Source: Perca fluviatilis (Eukaryota > Chordata > Actinopteri > Perciformes > Percidae). Taken from it: a DNA stretch of 64,000 nt. The first letter of the stretch is position 1; each line of letters opens with the position of its first letter. A program made the translations under genes and the position numbers. The stretch lies in NCBI RefSeq assembly GCF_010015445.1, contig NC_053115.1:9045524-9109523 (forward strand), in the 5' to 3' direction. This document shows positions 24,722-37,710 of this stretch, piece after piece. Below the pieces are notes generated by a model, which worked only from the letters and a program-made list of their open reading frames with translations, did not search any database and had not been told where the DNA came from.

Positions 24722-25020
24722 CCAATACCTTGACAGGCAGGAAGGCGGGAGAGACCATTGCGATGTGGTGTTATTATGAATACCACTGCTTTTCTTAAGC
24801 ACGTAGACAGTGTTTGTCTAATTACTCTCACTGCTAGAAAGTGTGGGGAGACAAAAGTTCTGCACTCCAGCTTGAACCCAAACCATGATATTTTCATAAA
24901 CCTAACTAAGAAGTTGTAGTTTTGTTTCAATTTACAACGTTAACCACATGCTCAAAATGATTGATTGTAATTGAAAATGCGCTTTAGTTGTATGGGAACA
25001 TGTTTTTTCAGGAGACAGGG

Positions 25021-26354
25021 TTGCACACATATACACACATACAGTACACACTCTCATACACTGTTGACATTTAAAAGAACATGGGAGAAAAGGAAATTGT
25101 TGTACAATTCAATTCAGAATTTCTTGATGTGTTTGGCATCTTTCTGTACAACCCTCAAGCGGCAGAACTACAGCACACTGGGTAAAGCTTTGTACAACCT
25201 CAATATATTTCCTCTTTTTGTTAAGGTTCTCTGAACACCTGTCTCAAATAGTATTTATACTGAAAAGTGAGTGAATGCCCCTTTAGTTCCCTCAGGGCCT
25301 GGAGTGTATGATGTGTTTGTGTGTATAGTGCCTTAAGTAAAGATTAAAAACATATATGCTGTGTGTTCTTGTATACTTTCTGTTGTAAAACACAGCCTAG
25401 GGGGAAAAAAAACAATATGATCAGAACCCCTATTGGGTGATCTGAAAACCATCTAAAAGGTCACAGGCAGCCAAACATCTCTCCCTCCAGAGTCGCCACT
25501 GTGTGCTGAAGTCGCCGCCACCACTGTTTACTTCATAACCCAAAACATTTGTTCATTTCATTTGTGGCTTTTAGAGGAACTAAATATCCCAGAGATGTTT
25601 AGCCCTTTTCAGTGTCTGATCTTACCACGAGTTCATTAAAAATACATGATCAGCATTCCAGCTTTGGCTGTTGGATAACTGCTTTTCTATCTCCCTCTCG
25701 CTACCATCTGATGGAATTAAAAAGTTGTTATTAACATGACTAATTCCACCCTCAAGGGGATTTAAATGCCCACAGTAAGATGGCAGCTTGTCAGGACACA
25801 CTTATCAGTGGCCACTGTATGTACGTGTACAGTAATTTATTTCCAGCATTGTGAAATGTACCATGAACTCAAATCAGGACATTAAAAAAAATGCAATTTG
25901 GTTAATGCCATGCATATAAATAGTTAGTATAGATCTTCTGTGCGTTGGGTTCTAAGGATGAATCCACAGCAAATCATTCAAGCTGATTTAAACAGTCAAG
26001 TTCATTTTTTTAATTTAATTTATAGAGCATATTTAAATACGCATAACGCATGTTGATCAACGTGCTTCACAGGGCGGTTCAACTTGATAATTAAAATGAG
26101 AAAAGTAGAGAAAAAGCTTGAAAGGAAAATAGGCTAAATTAAAGCAATTATCTAGTTATGTTTATTGTGGGGACTCAAAGTCAAAAGATGGGTCTTAGAT
26201 AATATTTCTATGGTGTAGATGGGGTAGACCGGACAGTGAGGGGTAAATTGGGGGCAGCAATAAACAAGACTTTAAGAGACCACAGCCAGGCTGTCGGCTC
26301 TGTGAAACTGTATTTAGTCACAGCAGTGTTTTAAGATTCATTGGTGCTTATAGA
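25021..26354. other. Noncoding DNA, no feature recognised
   Basis: A CA-rich edge at 25021-25060 belongs to the flank of the preceding element. A possible SINE-like remnant lies at about 26010-26120 ('ttaatttatagagcatattt', 'gtgcttcacagggcgg'), too degraded to name. Confidence 0.4.
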
Positions 26355-26447
26355 GGAAAAGTCAGGGGTTCGCTAAAATCATTAGGATTCATCGCCTGGG
26401 AACCACAAATGTCTGTACAAAAGTTTGTGAAAATCCTTCTTGTAGAT

Positions 26448-27184
26448 CACATGTGTCAAACTCGAGCCCCGCGGGCCAAATCTGGTCCCTCACAGATTTT
26501 GATTCGGCCCGCACATCAATTTAGGTTCACAATAAATTTTGGCCCGTCTTTCTCTGACGCTTTTGGTGCCTTTTTTCTGATGTTTTTGCCACTTTTTCCG
26601 ACATTTTTTGTCACCTTTTTCTTTGATGGCTAAGTTACTTTTTGTGGGAAAAAAGGGGGAGTTCTCTGCGCTTCTGCAGGCCACAACAATCCGGTGCAAC
26701 CAAGGCGGGACACAACAGGATAATAGTAGGCGTTGCGGTAACACGGATATTTTTTATGATGATTTTATTTTGAAGGTGCATAACAATGACTAACGTTTCG
26801 ATGCAAAGTTACATCTTCATCAGAGTCCTTGCATATTTAACCCTTAAATATGCAAAGTTACATCTTCATCAGAGTCCTCAGGACTCTGATGAAGATGTAA
26901 CTTTGCATCGAAACGTTAGTCATTGTTATGCACCTTAAGAAATAAAATCATCAAGTAGAAAACATCCGTGTTGCACCGGCAATTTTTTGCTATTTACTTT
27001 TTGGGGGCTTTATGTCGACCAAACTGTGAGTGAGAAGACAATATGAAACACGCAATAATACAGTCAAAGATATTTTACTTTTTCGATTAAATAAAAGAAT
27101 GTCAATAAACCCTACATGTCTGGCCCTTGATGTGATTCTTATTCTCCAGTGTGGCCCTCTGGGAAGTTGAGTTTGACACCCCTG
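26448..27184. mobile_element. 737-bp hAT-type element, exact 8-bp TSD
   Basis: ttgtagat occurs immediately on both sides (26440-26447 and 27185-27192). The ends read CACATGTGTCAAACTCGAG and, reverse-complemented from the right, CAGGGGTGTCAAACTCAAC, the standard hAT end with 'GTGTCAAACTC'. Paired 'ggccc' motifs lie just inside. No transposase frame remains. A large compound palindrome occupies 26737-26976, probably a second element or a rearranged segment. Confidence 0.88.
26737..26976. repeat. Compound foldback palindrome, arms about 95 bp
   Basis: The outer arms (26737-26829 and 26880-26976) are inverted copies with a few differences ('acacggat', 'gatgattttatt', 'aaggtgcataacaatgacta'). The inner 57 bp (26773-26829 against 26880-26936) are essentially perfect. 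Nested within are a perfect 29-bp palindrome with a 1-base centre (26850-26878, C26879, 26880-26908) and a 12-bp hairpin with a CCC loop (26829-26840 and 26844-26855). The inner third of the arm therefore occurs three times, twice direct and once inverted. It could extrude as a cruciform. Confidence 0.88.
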
Positions 27185-27594
27185 TTGTAGATGCTGCAAT
27201 ATTTCACTGTATATGTGAAGAGTTTGACCTGCTGGTGGTGCTAGATAAAAAAATTAATAAAAAAAAAGGCACAATAGATATATGTACCCAATTCCATAGC
27301 AATCAATTGAGTTGTTTGAGAGAAATGTCATCATGTTGATGTCAGTAAACTAAAAGACAAAAGTCATTAGGATTCATCATCTGGGGACCATGGGTGACTG
27401 TACCAAGTTCCATGGCAATCCGTCAGGTAGTTGTTGAGATATGTTGGACCAAAAATGCTGGACCAACTGATCGACACACTCACTTTGCGATGCTTAGAGC
27501 CGTTTTGCTAGGGTGGTAAAACCTCTCAATAACCTATGGATTCTGACCAGGAAATAGCCTACCTATATCTGTCAGTGTGTGTGTACTGTATGTG

Positions 27595-27600
27595 TGAGAA

Positions 27601-27666
<66 letters not shown>
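27595..27666. repeat. (GA)n microsatellite
   Basis: About 70 bp of GA with two AAAG interruptions. Glu-Arg and Ser-Leu frames over it are artefacts. Confidence 0.97.
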
Positions 27667-27667
<1 letters not shown>

Positions 27668-29340
27668 CCGATTTCAGTATTGATTTCACAGATTTCACAC
27701 ACCAGGCACCAAACTGTCTGAACACTTTCAAAGAAGCCCCTTGCAGCAATAAAGCCTCTGTCTTATGCCAACAGAGACACATACACATTTAATCAATGGC
27801 GGTCTTTTCTAATTGTTTGAAAAGCTTTTGCTGTACCACTGTGAGGCACACACTGCTTCTGACATCGATTCATAGCAAATGCCTCTTCCTATTTTCCTCA
27901 TTTCGTTTTTGGTTGTTCATACACCCTCTCCAAAACACAAAAAGATCCCAGGCCAAAGGTCTTAGATCAAGTGTTGAAGGATTAATAAAACAGTGGAGGG
28001 CAGGGAACTCATCCTTCTTCCTTCTACTGTGGCATCCATAAATCATGACCCACTATCAAGGCCCATCACAGCTGAAACAGACAGACTTGGTACAGCACGC
28101 CAGTCATCCCGGGTCGCAAGTCCAGTAATCTATATTTCAGGAGTTCTCTTGTGAAAGCGAAGACCCTCTGTTGTTTATGATGAGTTATAAAAGATTCCTT
28201 TTTGTTTTCCTTTATAGTTTTTTTTTTTTAATCTTAGTTTTAAGTGCCTCATCAATCTTTCATGCGATAGCTCTTCCTGTCTTTTGTGTGATGGCTTTGA
28301 TGTTAGCCTGCACTTTCCTTACCTGAATCCCATGTATTTTTCATATCCTCTCTGAAAAGCAACTATGCATTCACAATGCATTCCACATTGTATTGTCAAA
28401 AGTATTAGTTTATGAGAATACAGTGCCGTACATATACACATTGATAAGGATGAAAAAGGTTACAGTTACGAAACCAAATTGAATCAGATATCTCAGATCA
28501 ATCTCACAGCACTTGCGTTTTAGAATAAAAATCAATTTTCCCAGCGTAGTAATGCTTCTACACTGAAAGTTTGTATAACTTGTTACAACTAAAGAGATGA
28601 TCATACTGAGAATAATACACAACTATTGCAGCCATAAAATGTGCTCGACTTGTTTAAGGATGGATGCACCAAGTACATGCAGTGCCAAGGCAGTTCTCTG
28701 CTTGAGGCTCAGGGCACCCCAGCTGTTGGATGTACAGCACAAAGTAGCGCAGGGTCAGGTGGGGGTATCATTAATTAAAAGCATGTGCTCCACGGAAGCG
28801 CCTCTCTGCAATGCAATAAAACAACTTTATAGGCCTCCGCTGCCCACATTCTTTTTTCCCACTTTTCATCTCTATGACAAAATGCCCTCTCGCTGGTCAG
28901 AGCATAACTCTCCGCCCACTGACAGCTCCAGGATTACGACTGTGGGGAAAAGGGTGAGGTGAGACGGAATGGGAGGTGACAACTGGGCTCCTCAAAGTCA
29001 TCATGGCAGCCGTAGATTACAAAGTGTCCTCTCCTTCATTCTTCTTGGCAGGCGGACAGCGTGCAACAGCGTGCATGCTGATCAGTTGTGGGAGAGATGA
29101 GGGAGGAAGGATGGCAGGACAGGATCGTATGGCCCGGGCCCTGGGAAGAACAGCCACCTGATCCCACAGCTGCTGGTGCAGCCCAGGCGCCTCTCACTCT
29201 CCCACTCAATAGGTGGAGACAGGAAGGGCTGACATGAGCTGAGTGATATGACTGGAGCCTTAGCTGTGTTTCCATTAGCTCTTTGTGTCTGCGTTCACAC
29301 CTAGGATGTTCACATCACTTCTTAGATATACAGTATCACT
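27667..29340. other. Noncoding DNA, no feature recognised
   Basis: No exon or repeat could be supported. The GC-richer part 28900-29270 has open frames on both strands, but none carries a domain or convincing splice signals. Confidence 0.4.
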
Positions 29341-29348
29341 GTCAAAAG

Positions 29349-29848
29349 TAGTGCTGGAATGTAACTAAGTACATTTACTCAAGTACTGTACTTAAGTATA
29401 AATGTGAAGTATGTGTACTTTACTTGAGTCTTTTCTTTTCATGCCACTTTCTACTTTTACTCTGCTACATTTCAGAGAGAAATATTGTAGTTTTTACTCC
29501 ACTACATTAATCTGACAGCTTTAGTTTTTTTCTTGCACACAAAACACATGTTTTATTGTACACTAAACTACCCAATACTATACAGGCCAACAAGTCCAGC
29601 TGAAATGATTAGACCATTAAACACAGAACAGTTTGGATCGTTTCCAGTATCGTATTCCAGCATTGAGTACTTTTTCTTGTAATACTTTAAGTACATTTTC
29701 CTGATTATGCTTACATACTTTTACTTAAGTAAGATTTTCAATGCAGGATTTTTTACATTTACATTACATTTTGTAACAGTGTATTTTTACAGTTTTTACG
29801 GTATTAGTACTTCTACATAAGTAAAGGATCTGAATACTTCCACCACTG
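29349..29848. mobile_element. 500-bp hAT-like MITE, exact 8-bp TSD
   Basis: gtcaaaag flanks it exactly (29341-29348 and 29849-29856). The left end reads TAGTGCTGGAATGTAACTAA. The right, reverse-complemented, is CAGTGGTGGAAGTATTCAGA, the known fish 'CAGTGGTGGAA' end. The interior is rich in 'aagtac' and 'acttaagta' words and encodes nothing. A one-ended relative is at 21199-21330. Confidence 0.9.
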
Positions 29849-30084
29849 GTCAAAAGTCATCATGTCTGCTGTACTAATCCTACTTCTTTATACAGTCAGT
29901 ACACAATATGCAGTATGTGTCTTTAAGATTTAAATTTACTAAAGCTCCACGATAACTCACAGGTCAGCTACATGACTCATGGTCCTCTGCGTAAAAGCAA
30001 GCATACGAAATCTTTGCTGACTCTTGTGGCACCTGAAGGATAACTGTAAATGGTAACAGCAGCAAATCAGAGAACAGGCATTAA

Positions 30085-30604
30085 AGGTCCCATGACATGG
30101 TGCTCTTTGGATACTTTTATTTAGACCTTAGTGGTCCCCTAATACTGTATCTGAAGTCTCTTTCCCGAAATTCAGCTTTGGTGCAGAACTACAGCCACTA
30201 GAGCCAGTCCTACAATGAGCTTTCCTTAGTATGTGCCATTTCTGTCTCTGAAGCTATTGAGGAGGAGAGTGGGAGTGGCAAGGTGGATGGTGGGGGTGTG
30301 GCCTTGACCAACTGCCACTTTTCTCGTTTGAAAGCCATGATGTCTCTCTCTCATGGGTTGGCCAAATTCTCTGGGCGGGCAAAGCAGAGAAAGGGGAGGT
30401 AACCTTGCTTGTTATGACCTCATAACAAGCAGATTCCAAAACGGCTCATCTGAGCTTTGATTTTCTCAAAGGCAGAGCAGGATACCCAGGGCTCGGTTTA
30501 CGCCTATCACCATTTCTAGCCACTGGGGGACCATAGGCAGGCTGGGGGAACTCATATTAATGTTAAAAAAACTCATAAAGTGAAATTTTCATGCCATGGG
30601 ACCT
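30085..30604. mobile_element. 520-bp TTAA-flanked TIR element
   Basis: TTAA at 30081-30084 and 30605-30608 flanks ends AGGTCCCATGACATGGTGCT and, reverse-complemented from the right, AGGTCCCATGGCATGAAAAT. Such elements are very frequent in percomorph genomes (from memory). No transposase is present. The duplication indicates a piggyBac/Kolobok-type source. Confidence 0.88.
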
Positions 30605-30608
30605 TTAA

Positions 30609-33600
30609 GTCAGCTAACTAACCCATTTATGTCAGTTTCACAGAAATGCCTTTGTAAAGTTTGCCATGATGAGCCACTGGTCATACCATACCAAAAGTGT
30701 GATTTAACTGGAATCCCACCTTATCGACGGTGCAGGTTTTGATTCATGGTTCACCCCCTGACAGCATTACAGCAACACTTAATGTATGTAGTGTATGGGA
30801 TTATGTCGTATCCTGCTTTAATTATATTCCACACAGTAAACGTACATTGTTCCATTTACTTTGTGATCTACGCACAGCCACTATCAGGGCTCTACAGTGC
30901 GAGTGTTCCTAGGGAACCCAGAGAGTGAGATAAATGGATTTGGAAAATATGGTTTTGGTGTAATTTAAGATCACAAATGCAGCCTCTCCTTTGTCTGCCT
31001 CTCCCCAGCTCTCTGTGTCGGTGTTGGCTGTGTCAATGAGCTACAGCTGCAGCCTGTTGCACCTCATGCGTCCCCTCACACCGCGCCCCTTTTGGTTTAG
31101 GTTGAGGTTGGGGTTCGCGTGACGTGGGAAAGGGAATGAAGGATGAATCATAGTGACTGAGCTCTATGTTCGTTTTAAACTTTACTCAGTATTTAATGTC
31201 AGGAATATTATTTATTTTAATTAGAATTTAGATTTGTTTCCAGAGATATGATAATATCAACAGACAAGTCAATGTATAAACTCTATGTATCAAGTTTATA
31301 TAATAACTGACTTTGCTGTTTGTAAATATTCAGGAATGATCTATTGCTTAGGATTACAACTTTTCATTTAAAAGTATGAACGTGCAATTTATTCTTTTAT
31401 AAGTTACTTATCTTGATTAAGAGCTAGTTCAGCCGAGCAGGCCATGGACAACAACATTATGGCAGCTGTCTCAGGTGAATTATATTTTTTTCTTATTGAC
31501 ATGGCAGCGCTGTCAAGCTGCATGCCTGTCACATGTATCAGAGTCTGATTTTCTGTGGTCTACAGGTTCAGACCAGAAAAAAAAATAGATGTCATGCTGC
31601 TCTTTGCATCACATGGACTAGAAAATATAAAATCTCTGTAACACTTGACGTGTGACAAAAATTTCAGGGAGCTTTTCAGCTGCACAGTGAATGTGCCCTT
31701 GTCTTTCCAGCTGTCTTTTCTGGCTCTCTCTATCCGTTCCATCTGTTGGCTGTATCTGACTGCCTGCTTCTGCCTGTGCCTGACACCTCTCCATCATTTT
31801 CTCAATGTCTCTTTCTCCCCTCGACTGGTCTTCTTCACTGTCCCATTTGAACCAATTTCCTTTCCTTCTCTGCCCTCTCTACCTCCTCTTTCCCCTATTC
31901 TCCTCTCTTTACACCATTATTTTGTCCCTTCAGAACCTGGCTTTCCTCTTCCCAATCCTAGATGGATTAACATACATTACACATTTCACAGTGACTCTGT
32001 AATAAAAGACTGTATTCAGCTTGTTTCTCAGAGAGTGGAAACCAGTATGCACATCTCCCCAAGGTCAGGACAAACCTGAATAGCCCACCTTAATTCATTT
32101 CAGGGGTGTGCCAGTACTTTAGCATGCCGTCTATTTTGCATCGCCTAGTGGCCCAGGTGTTGCTTTTAGATTACACTGTGTGCTCACACAAGCAAAGAGA
32201 AGGTCTGTAACCAGGTTAGCTGAATAAAGAGACACAGCTCCTCACCCTCTTTAAAAATTACAGCCATTGTCAACACTCAGGACGAGAAACATGAAGCCGT
32301 GTCTGGCTGCGAGTGTGTCAAGGTAGACATGATGGCGATGCAGCAGTAGGTGCACTGGGGTTGGAAGAGACAGGACAGCAGGCCGCAGCGAAGGTGAAAA
32401 TAGCCAGCTGAGACCCTATCACAACATGAAAAAGACATGCCATCAGACACCATGTCTCAACACTCACCCAGACCCTTCTCCCGACCCTAGACAGGTCTCT
32501 CCGGAGACGCTTGGCAGACAGCAGAGCATCTGCTATTATCTCCAAATTAAGTTAGGATTCCCTCATTCCCCCGTCACTGATCTGTCTGTCTGGGTAAGGC
32601 AATCGCTACAGCAATACACACACAGTATATTACAAATCATATCATTGCCTGTCTGTCTATTAGAGAAATCACTCAAACAAACTGGAGCAGTGCCATTTCA
32701 CACCATGACCTCGCCACCCACGGTCTAAAAAATAATTAATAGTGATGTAGGAAGACCAGGCACCCAATATTAACTTTAATTACAGTGTTACTGTGGTTGA
32801 AAACTAAACAATCAATGGAAAATGCCTCATAAAATTGGACGGGAGGACATTATCATCTGAAAACACACAACACACACAGTCTCTCTGCTTTGGGAGAGTG
32901 TGGAATTGGAATTATTGATATTGGCCCTGAGCTTGTACTTGCCATTCAAAAATATATTGGAGTTGAATTACAGAGTGTATATTTGAAAATAATGACTTAA
33001 CGTGGGAGGTATGTGAGCTCTAATAACAGAAATGATAGAGCAAACAAACAGTAAATACTCATTGCATTCAAGTTTACAGGATTATTCTGGGTTAATACAA
33101 CTTGTGCCATATTTTTGTAGTTTTGTCTATTGTTTCTACAGGGAGCCGAAGTCGTGACGTCACGTTGGGGCTAGTCTCTGTTCAACTAGCTTCTATAACT
33201 CAATGCAATCATTCATTCAGCATTTCTTTCAGCATTTTCCATTTCTTTCGCTGTTTTTTCTGAAATAATGAAGCACGTTGCCTTCCATGTCAATCAGCAT
33301 CCACTACGTTGTTATTAGAACGTAAAACCTTTTTCTTTTTTTTAAGAAATTGAAATCTCTGTGACAAAGTTGAAGGATTACTTGTGTTGTGGACACTTAC
33401 ATCACCGTAATTTAGTTCCGTCCATAGCCATACAATTCACCAACACTTTCTTCTAAAGTAATTTTCCAAGATATTAGCTGTAATCTCTGCCAGATTACAA
33501 TCTTTTTTTTGTTGCCAGGAGGTAGCAATCTCCAGACTTTCACAGCCGACCACATGTAGCTACTTTAAACATTTGTTTAAATATTTTCTGTCCACTGTTT

Positions 33601-35494
33601 ATGCCATTAACATATCTTTTAGTTTCATTACTACACCCAAAAACCGCTTCAGAAAAGCACCCAAAATAATTAAAAACAATTGTCAATTGTCTTCTGTTTC
33701 AAGAGTTAGTTAATTGCACTTCCATAATCAAGGCTATATTAATTAATCTATAAACATTTAATATCTTTTTTTGTAAACCTTTGAAGTGTTTGTTTTGTAC
33801 CTGACCATTTTTGTTAAGACCTGCCATTTAGCCCCCCTAAGGTATAGGGTTTATGGGAAATTATGTTTGGCCGCTAAAAACTAAAATGATAAATAAACAG
33901 CAACATTAGATTGTTTTTCAAAACTAAACTACCGTTCCTAGAGAGACACACTATGTTATTTTAGAAAGGCTCCGTTCCAGATTTGTAATTAACATTTCAA
34001 ACGACAAAGGGATTTTGAAAGAGGTTGGACAAGCGGTCCAGTGGTCAAATTTGCTGAAAACTGTACAAGAGGTAAAAAATTAGCTTTGCTTTCTTCTTCT
34101 TCTTGATTTGCTTTCTGTCTGAATGGGTCCAAATTTTCTTTTTCCCGTATTAAGAAACACTTGATAAGAGGGTGAATCCAAGCTGTGATTGGAGTTCAGT
34201 TGTTCAGTGTTATTTCAATGTGATTTCAATATAAGTTATGTAGGTATCTCGATATTATCTTGTGGATGGAGGTGCACTCCATTACCTGTAATTTATTGAC
34301 TGTCGTCTCTGAACATAGTGATTTCTCTGGGTTTCACTAAAAAAAGAAACAAAGACGTAATGAATGCTTCCTGCTTTACTTTTTTCCCTCACCAAAGTGC
34401 CAGCTTGTGTGAAGTGAGCTTCAGTCAGCAGGAGACACACATCTGCAACATTAAGCCTCATTAAACTTCAGGATGTACACTTTATGCCACAGATGTCCCA
34501 CAGCTCTTACCTTTTCCCCATTACACTTTGTGATCACATGAGCAGAGACTAAGGAGCTCACAGGGATTTCTTTTCTAAAAAATGTGGAAGAAATATTTTT
34601 TGCACCTGTGCATTCTTTTGTTTCGGCGTCAATGGCCACTCAATCAACTATAATAATACTAATGTAAAGGTTTGAAAAAGCGCTATACACACACACATAC
34701 ATTTTGTTTTTGTTGAAAATATGTGCTGCATATAAGGCATCTTGATTATGCATCATGAATTACATAAGCACAGATCTGTATGCAAACACCATGCACCCAG
34801 AGTAGCTCAGTAATTGGTTTTATGCAATAAAACTTTTCCCCTAAAGTATTTCTTCTCCTTCTGTGTGCAGTGACCCAAAGTTATCAACTGACAACCAGAC
34901 TGGATCAGGGATTTAAGATGAATAACACAAATCAGCTTACTCACAATCACACAAAGGGTCTGCCGAATACAGAGAGGCACTGTCAGCACTTTGCGAGAGG
35001 CGACGGCAGGAAATGAGTTCCAGTGACAGTGTAAATCATAGATCAGTTCATTAGCAAAATGGCACTGATGGACTTACATTGGGGTCAGAACATTACCAAG
35101 CGCTTGGAGGATCCTGACTCTTTTCTACAACCTTGGGTAATATTTCACCCCTGTATCCTTTTTTGTTGAACATTAAAATTTTCTGTTCCACACCTCAGGC
35201 ACAAGTAGAGGAAATGTACACGTAAAATAAGGCCAAGCCTAAGAAAATCTTTCTCCCATTCGAAGTATAACACAAAAGCTCACAGCACAGTGCAATGAAT
35301 GTAATGACGTACATGTAGATCCATATAGCAGTCTTATCTGTATTTTGTCACAGTGACAACTAAACCTATAAGTGATGATACTGTATCGAGGCCTAAACAC
35401 ATCTGCAGATGTAACCAAGCAACAATCTGCACGTCTGTGAACTGCCAACATTAATGTATGTCTGACATCACAAAAGCAGAGAGCTATGCAGAGG
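30609..35494. other. Noncoding DNA, largely unique
   Basis: No gene or certain transposon was found in 4.9 kb. 31700-32080 is pyrimidine-rich and gives a 144-residue frame without a domain. 33130-33560 contains 'gtgacgtcacg' and 'gttgccaggaggtagcaatc' and may be an unrecognised old repeat. 36% GC-like composition is typical of a gene desert or a long intron. Confidence 0.4.
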
Positions 35495-35630
35495 CTGAGT
35501 GGGCAACACTGCTGCCTTGTAACAAGAATGCTCAGGGCTTGTGAAGTTTATATGTTTTTCCTGCATTTATGTATCAACAAGTGTGAATTTAAATATGAAT
35601 ATGGGCACTGTGATGGACATGCAATCTAGT
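35495..35630 (+). repeat. Possible heavily diverged tRNA-type SINE remnant
   Basis: 'gggcaacactgctgccttgt', 'gtttttcctgcatttatg' and 'gggcactgtgatggac' occur in the order of a fish SINE/LINE-related repeat ('tagcactgttgcctta ... tgttctccctgtgt ... ctgtgatggac'). Divergence is high and both promoter boxes are unreadable, so this is a weak call. Confidence 0.3.
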
Positions 35631-35763
35631 AATCTGCATTTTGCACAAGGCATGCTGATAAAGTGCTAAAAAGCAGAGAGAGACTGAATGAATGAAAACC
35701 ATGTTATGATGCAATTACGGAATACAGAATTGTTTATAAGTGCCCCAGTAGAAAAAAGAATTC

Positions 35764-35871
<108 letters not shown>

Positions 35872-36284
35872 CAAGGAGGCAAAGCAGGCTCTGAGTCACA
35901 GAATGCTTTCTCCTGCCTGCACAAAGGTGTCTTTCTTTTCTTCCCTGGCATGAATTACCTTTGCCTGGAGCCCTCTCTTTTGAAAGTCAAAAAGGGAATT
36001 CATGTGGCAGAAACTCTTCCAACAGAATTACATTTTTATTGTAAAATAAAGTATAAACGCCTTTGAGCTTGGGGAAATTCATTGGTTCATTTATTTTTGC
36101 CGGTTACACTATCATATAGGGGATATGGCAGTGATTAAATACTCCCTTAATTGTTGTACTTTCATGGCGTTACATTTATGCACAGCTCAGTGCTTAAAGA
36201 AACCACTGTATTATAATCATTTAGTCATTTAAAAAAGGCCATCACCTGTATCTGAACCTAATGTGTGTGTGTCATTGTTTGTAG

Positions 36285-36416
36285 CCGAGCCGTCTTGCGT
36301 TGCCTCTGCTGTCCGGGGCTACCATGGCTGCGTTCTGCGAGTATTTCCTTTTTGGAAACAGCAGCAGCAGCACCAGCCGGCCACTGCCTGCTGAGAACAA
36401 CTCAGTCCATACGAGG
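36285..36416 (+). CDS. Possible coding exon with an ATG start, product unknown
   Basis: An ATG in perfect vertebrate context (gctaccATGG, ATG at 36324) opens a 31-residue segment beginning MAAFCEYFLFGNSSSS and ending at a possible donor (ACGAG|GTCAAGTA, 36416/36417). A possible acceptor (cattgtttgtag, ending 36284) precedes it, and the frame is open from there to the ATG. It could be a first exon with a spliced leader or an alternative start. A short hydrophobic run (about LALPLLSG...YFLFG) and a Ser run encoded by AGC/CAG-type repeats are the only visible traits. The donor is not a strong consensus. I recognise no family, and chance is a real alternative. Confidence 0.3.
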
Positions 36417-36512
36417 TCAAGTAAAGGGGAAGCACTAGTCTCTTTGGGCCTGGAGTGTAGTCTGCTTCACTACTGTGTGAGAAGTGTATTCTGCTCTCGC
36501 TCCAACAGATGA

Positions 36513-37484
36513 GAATGAGTGTCACTCCCCCGAGAGGAGCTGCCACAGACAGGAAATGTGCTCTGAGAGGGTGAAGGCACAGTTGACCAATGGCGGACAC
36601 ACACATCTGTGAAGAAATTAATGGGGGCCAGAATTAGAGCAGCAAAAGGCAAGGGCTCTTAATTAGAAAGGTATAGGTGACGGGCTTTTTACCAAATCTT
36701 GCGGCAGGTGTTTATTCAACATGAAATAGATTGTGTGAGTCAAACACGCCCTCCTTCAGGACCTGGAAGAGCCACAGAATTACAATTACACACCTGGAGA
36801 ATTCCGCACCGGCAATCAGTAAACATGATTAAAAAACATTAAAAATTAGGTGGTCTCCCATGAATCTTAATTTTGAAAGCACTACTGTGGTGGGATTTAT
36901 TGTTTATTATCTCTAAGTGGTTATAAATGATGATCACCATTATCAACTTGATATTAATTGGTCAGCTTCACATTTCAGCTTCTGTTCAAGATTATATTCT
37001 ACCTTGAATGCAAGAGGCCCCATTATCTGTGTTGTGCATAGGAAATCTTTTAAGAATGTATTATTATTTAATTGAACACAGACTTTTCCTACAAAAGCTC
37101 TATACTGTTATCAGCTTCAATCACAAACAATGGCCTTTAAAATAAATGTTCCCACAAAACTAGATCCCAAATGTCCAAATTACTTTGAAATATGAAGTTA
37201 ACAGGTGCTTGAAGAAAAAGCGTTAGTTATGTGTTGTAATGGCTTGGCTGGGAAGAGGGTCACTGTTTTTTTCACAATTTGTTTGGAGATAGTTGTGCTT
37301 GACCAATTTGCTATTGCACCTCCATACAGTTCGGTTTAGAAAATAGAAAACAAAAAATCGGATAACCAATAAACAATTACACCAGAAAGCAATCAAGTTT
37401 TATGGAAAGCATTTACAACAATTGCTTGTTTGCAAATAAATGAACAAAGATGTCTTGAAGGATCTCAATGTGATGTTCAGATGT
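36513..37484. other. Noncoding DNA, AT-rich
   Basis: No repeat or gene recognised. Blocks such as 36780-37030 are AT-rich with homeobox-like TAAT cores, but cores of this length are expected by chance. Confidence 0.4.
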
Positions 37485-37710
37485 GATTAATCCAGGGCTC
37501 CAGACTAAATTTTTTCACTAGGAGCACAGTGGCCCCCAACTGAAAATTTTAGGGGCGCAACCACAAAATTTAGGGGCACACAGCGTAAATCAACATGCTA
37601 ACCAAATATTCACATTTATACTAATTTCCACTGTATTAGTAATAAACACTTTGATAATAGATGCAGAAATTACAATGTGCTGTTTCAAATTTAGTTTCAC
37701 ATTTTATTTT

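Larger units (their letters stand above)
23536..25020. mobile_element. 1.5-kb inverted-end element with CA-rich flanks
   Basis: The left end reads CCCTGTCTCCTAAAAGTTGC and continues to '...tcccatacaacta' (23570). The right end, reverse-complemented, reads CCCTGTCTCCTGAAAAAACA and continues to the same last 13 bases (24985-25020). The outer 11 and inner 13 bases of the two arms are identical. The first 210 bp are almost identical to the reverse complement of 40285-40495. The interior holds a 14-bp minisatellite, a tRNA-Glu-like segment, a degenerate 'acttacgta' array and a fragment of the 9-bp-TSD family. No reading frame for a transposase is seen, and no target duplication could be read because the flanks are CA-rich. 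Superfamily unknown. Confidence 0.7.
26355..27480 (+). repeat. Old dispersed repeat split by a hAT-type element
   Basis: 'agtcaggggttcgctaaaat', 'cattaggattcatcgcctgg' and 'aaatgtctgtacaaaag' (to 26447), and after the insertion 'gatgctgcaatatttcactg', 'gacctgctggtggtgctag', 'attaggattcatcatctggg' and 'gttgttgagatatgttggac', belong to one family very common in percomorph DNA. The motif 'attaggattcatc' occurs on both sides, so two tandem units may be present. The 737-bp element at 26448-27184 interrupts it with a clean 8-bp duplication and is therefore younger. Confidence 0.65.

Noticed and set aside
31645..32079. A 144-codon open frame on +
   Set aside because: It is a pyrimidine-rich stretch giving Leu/Ser/Phe/Pro composition, with no start context, domain or splice site.
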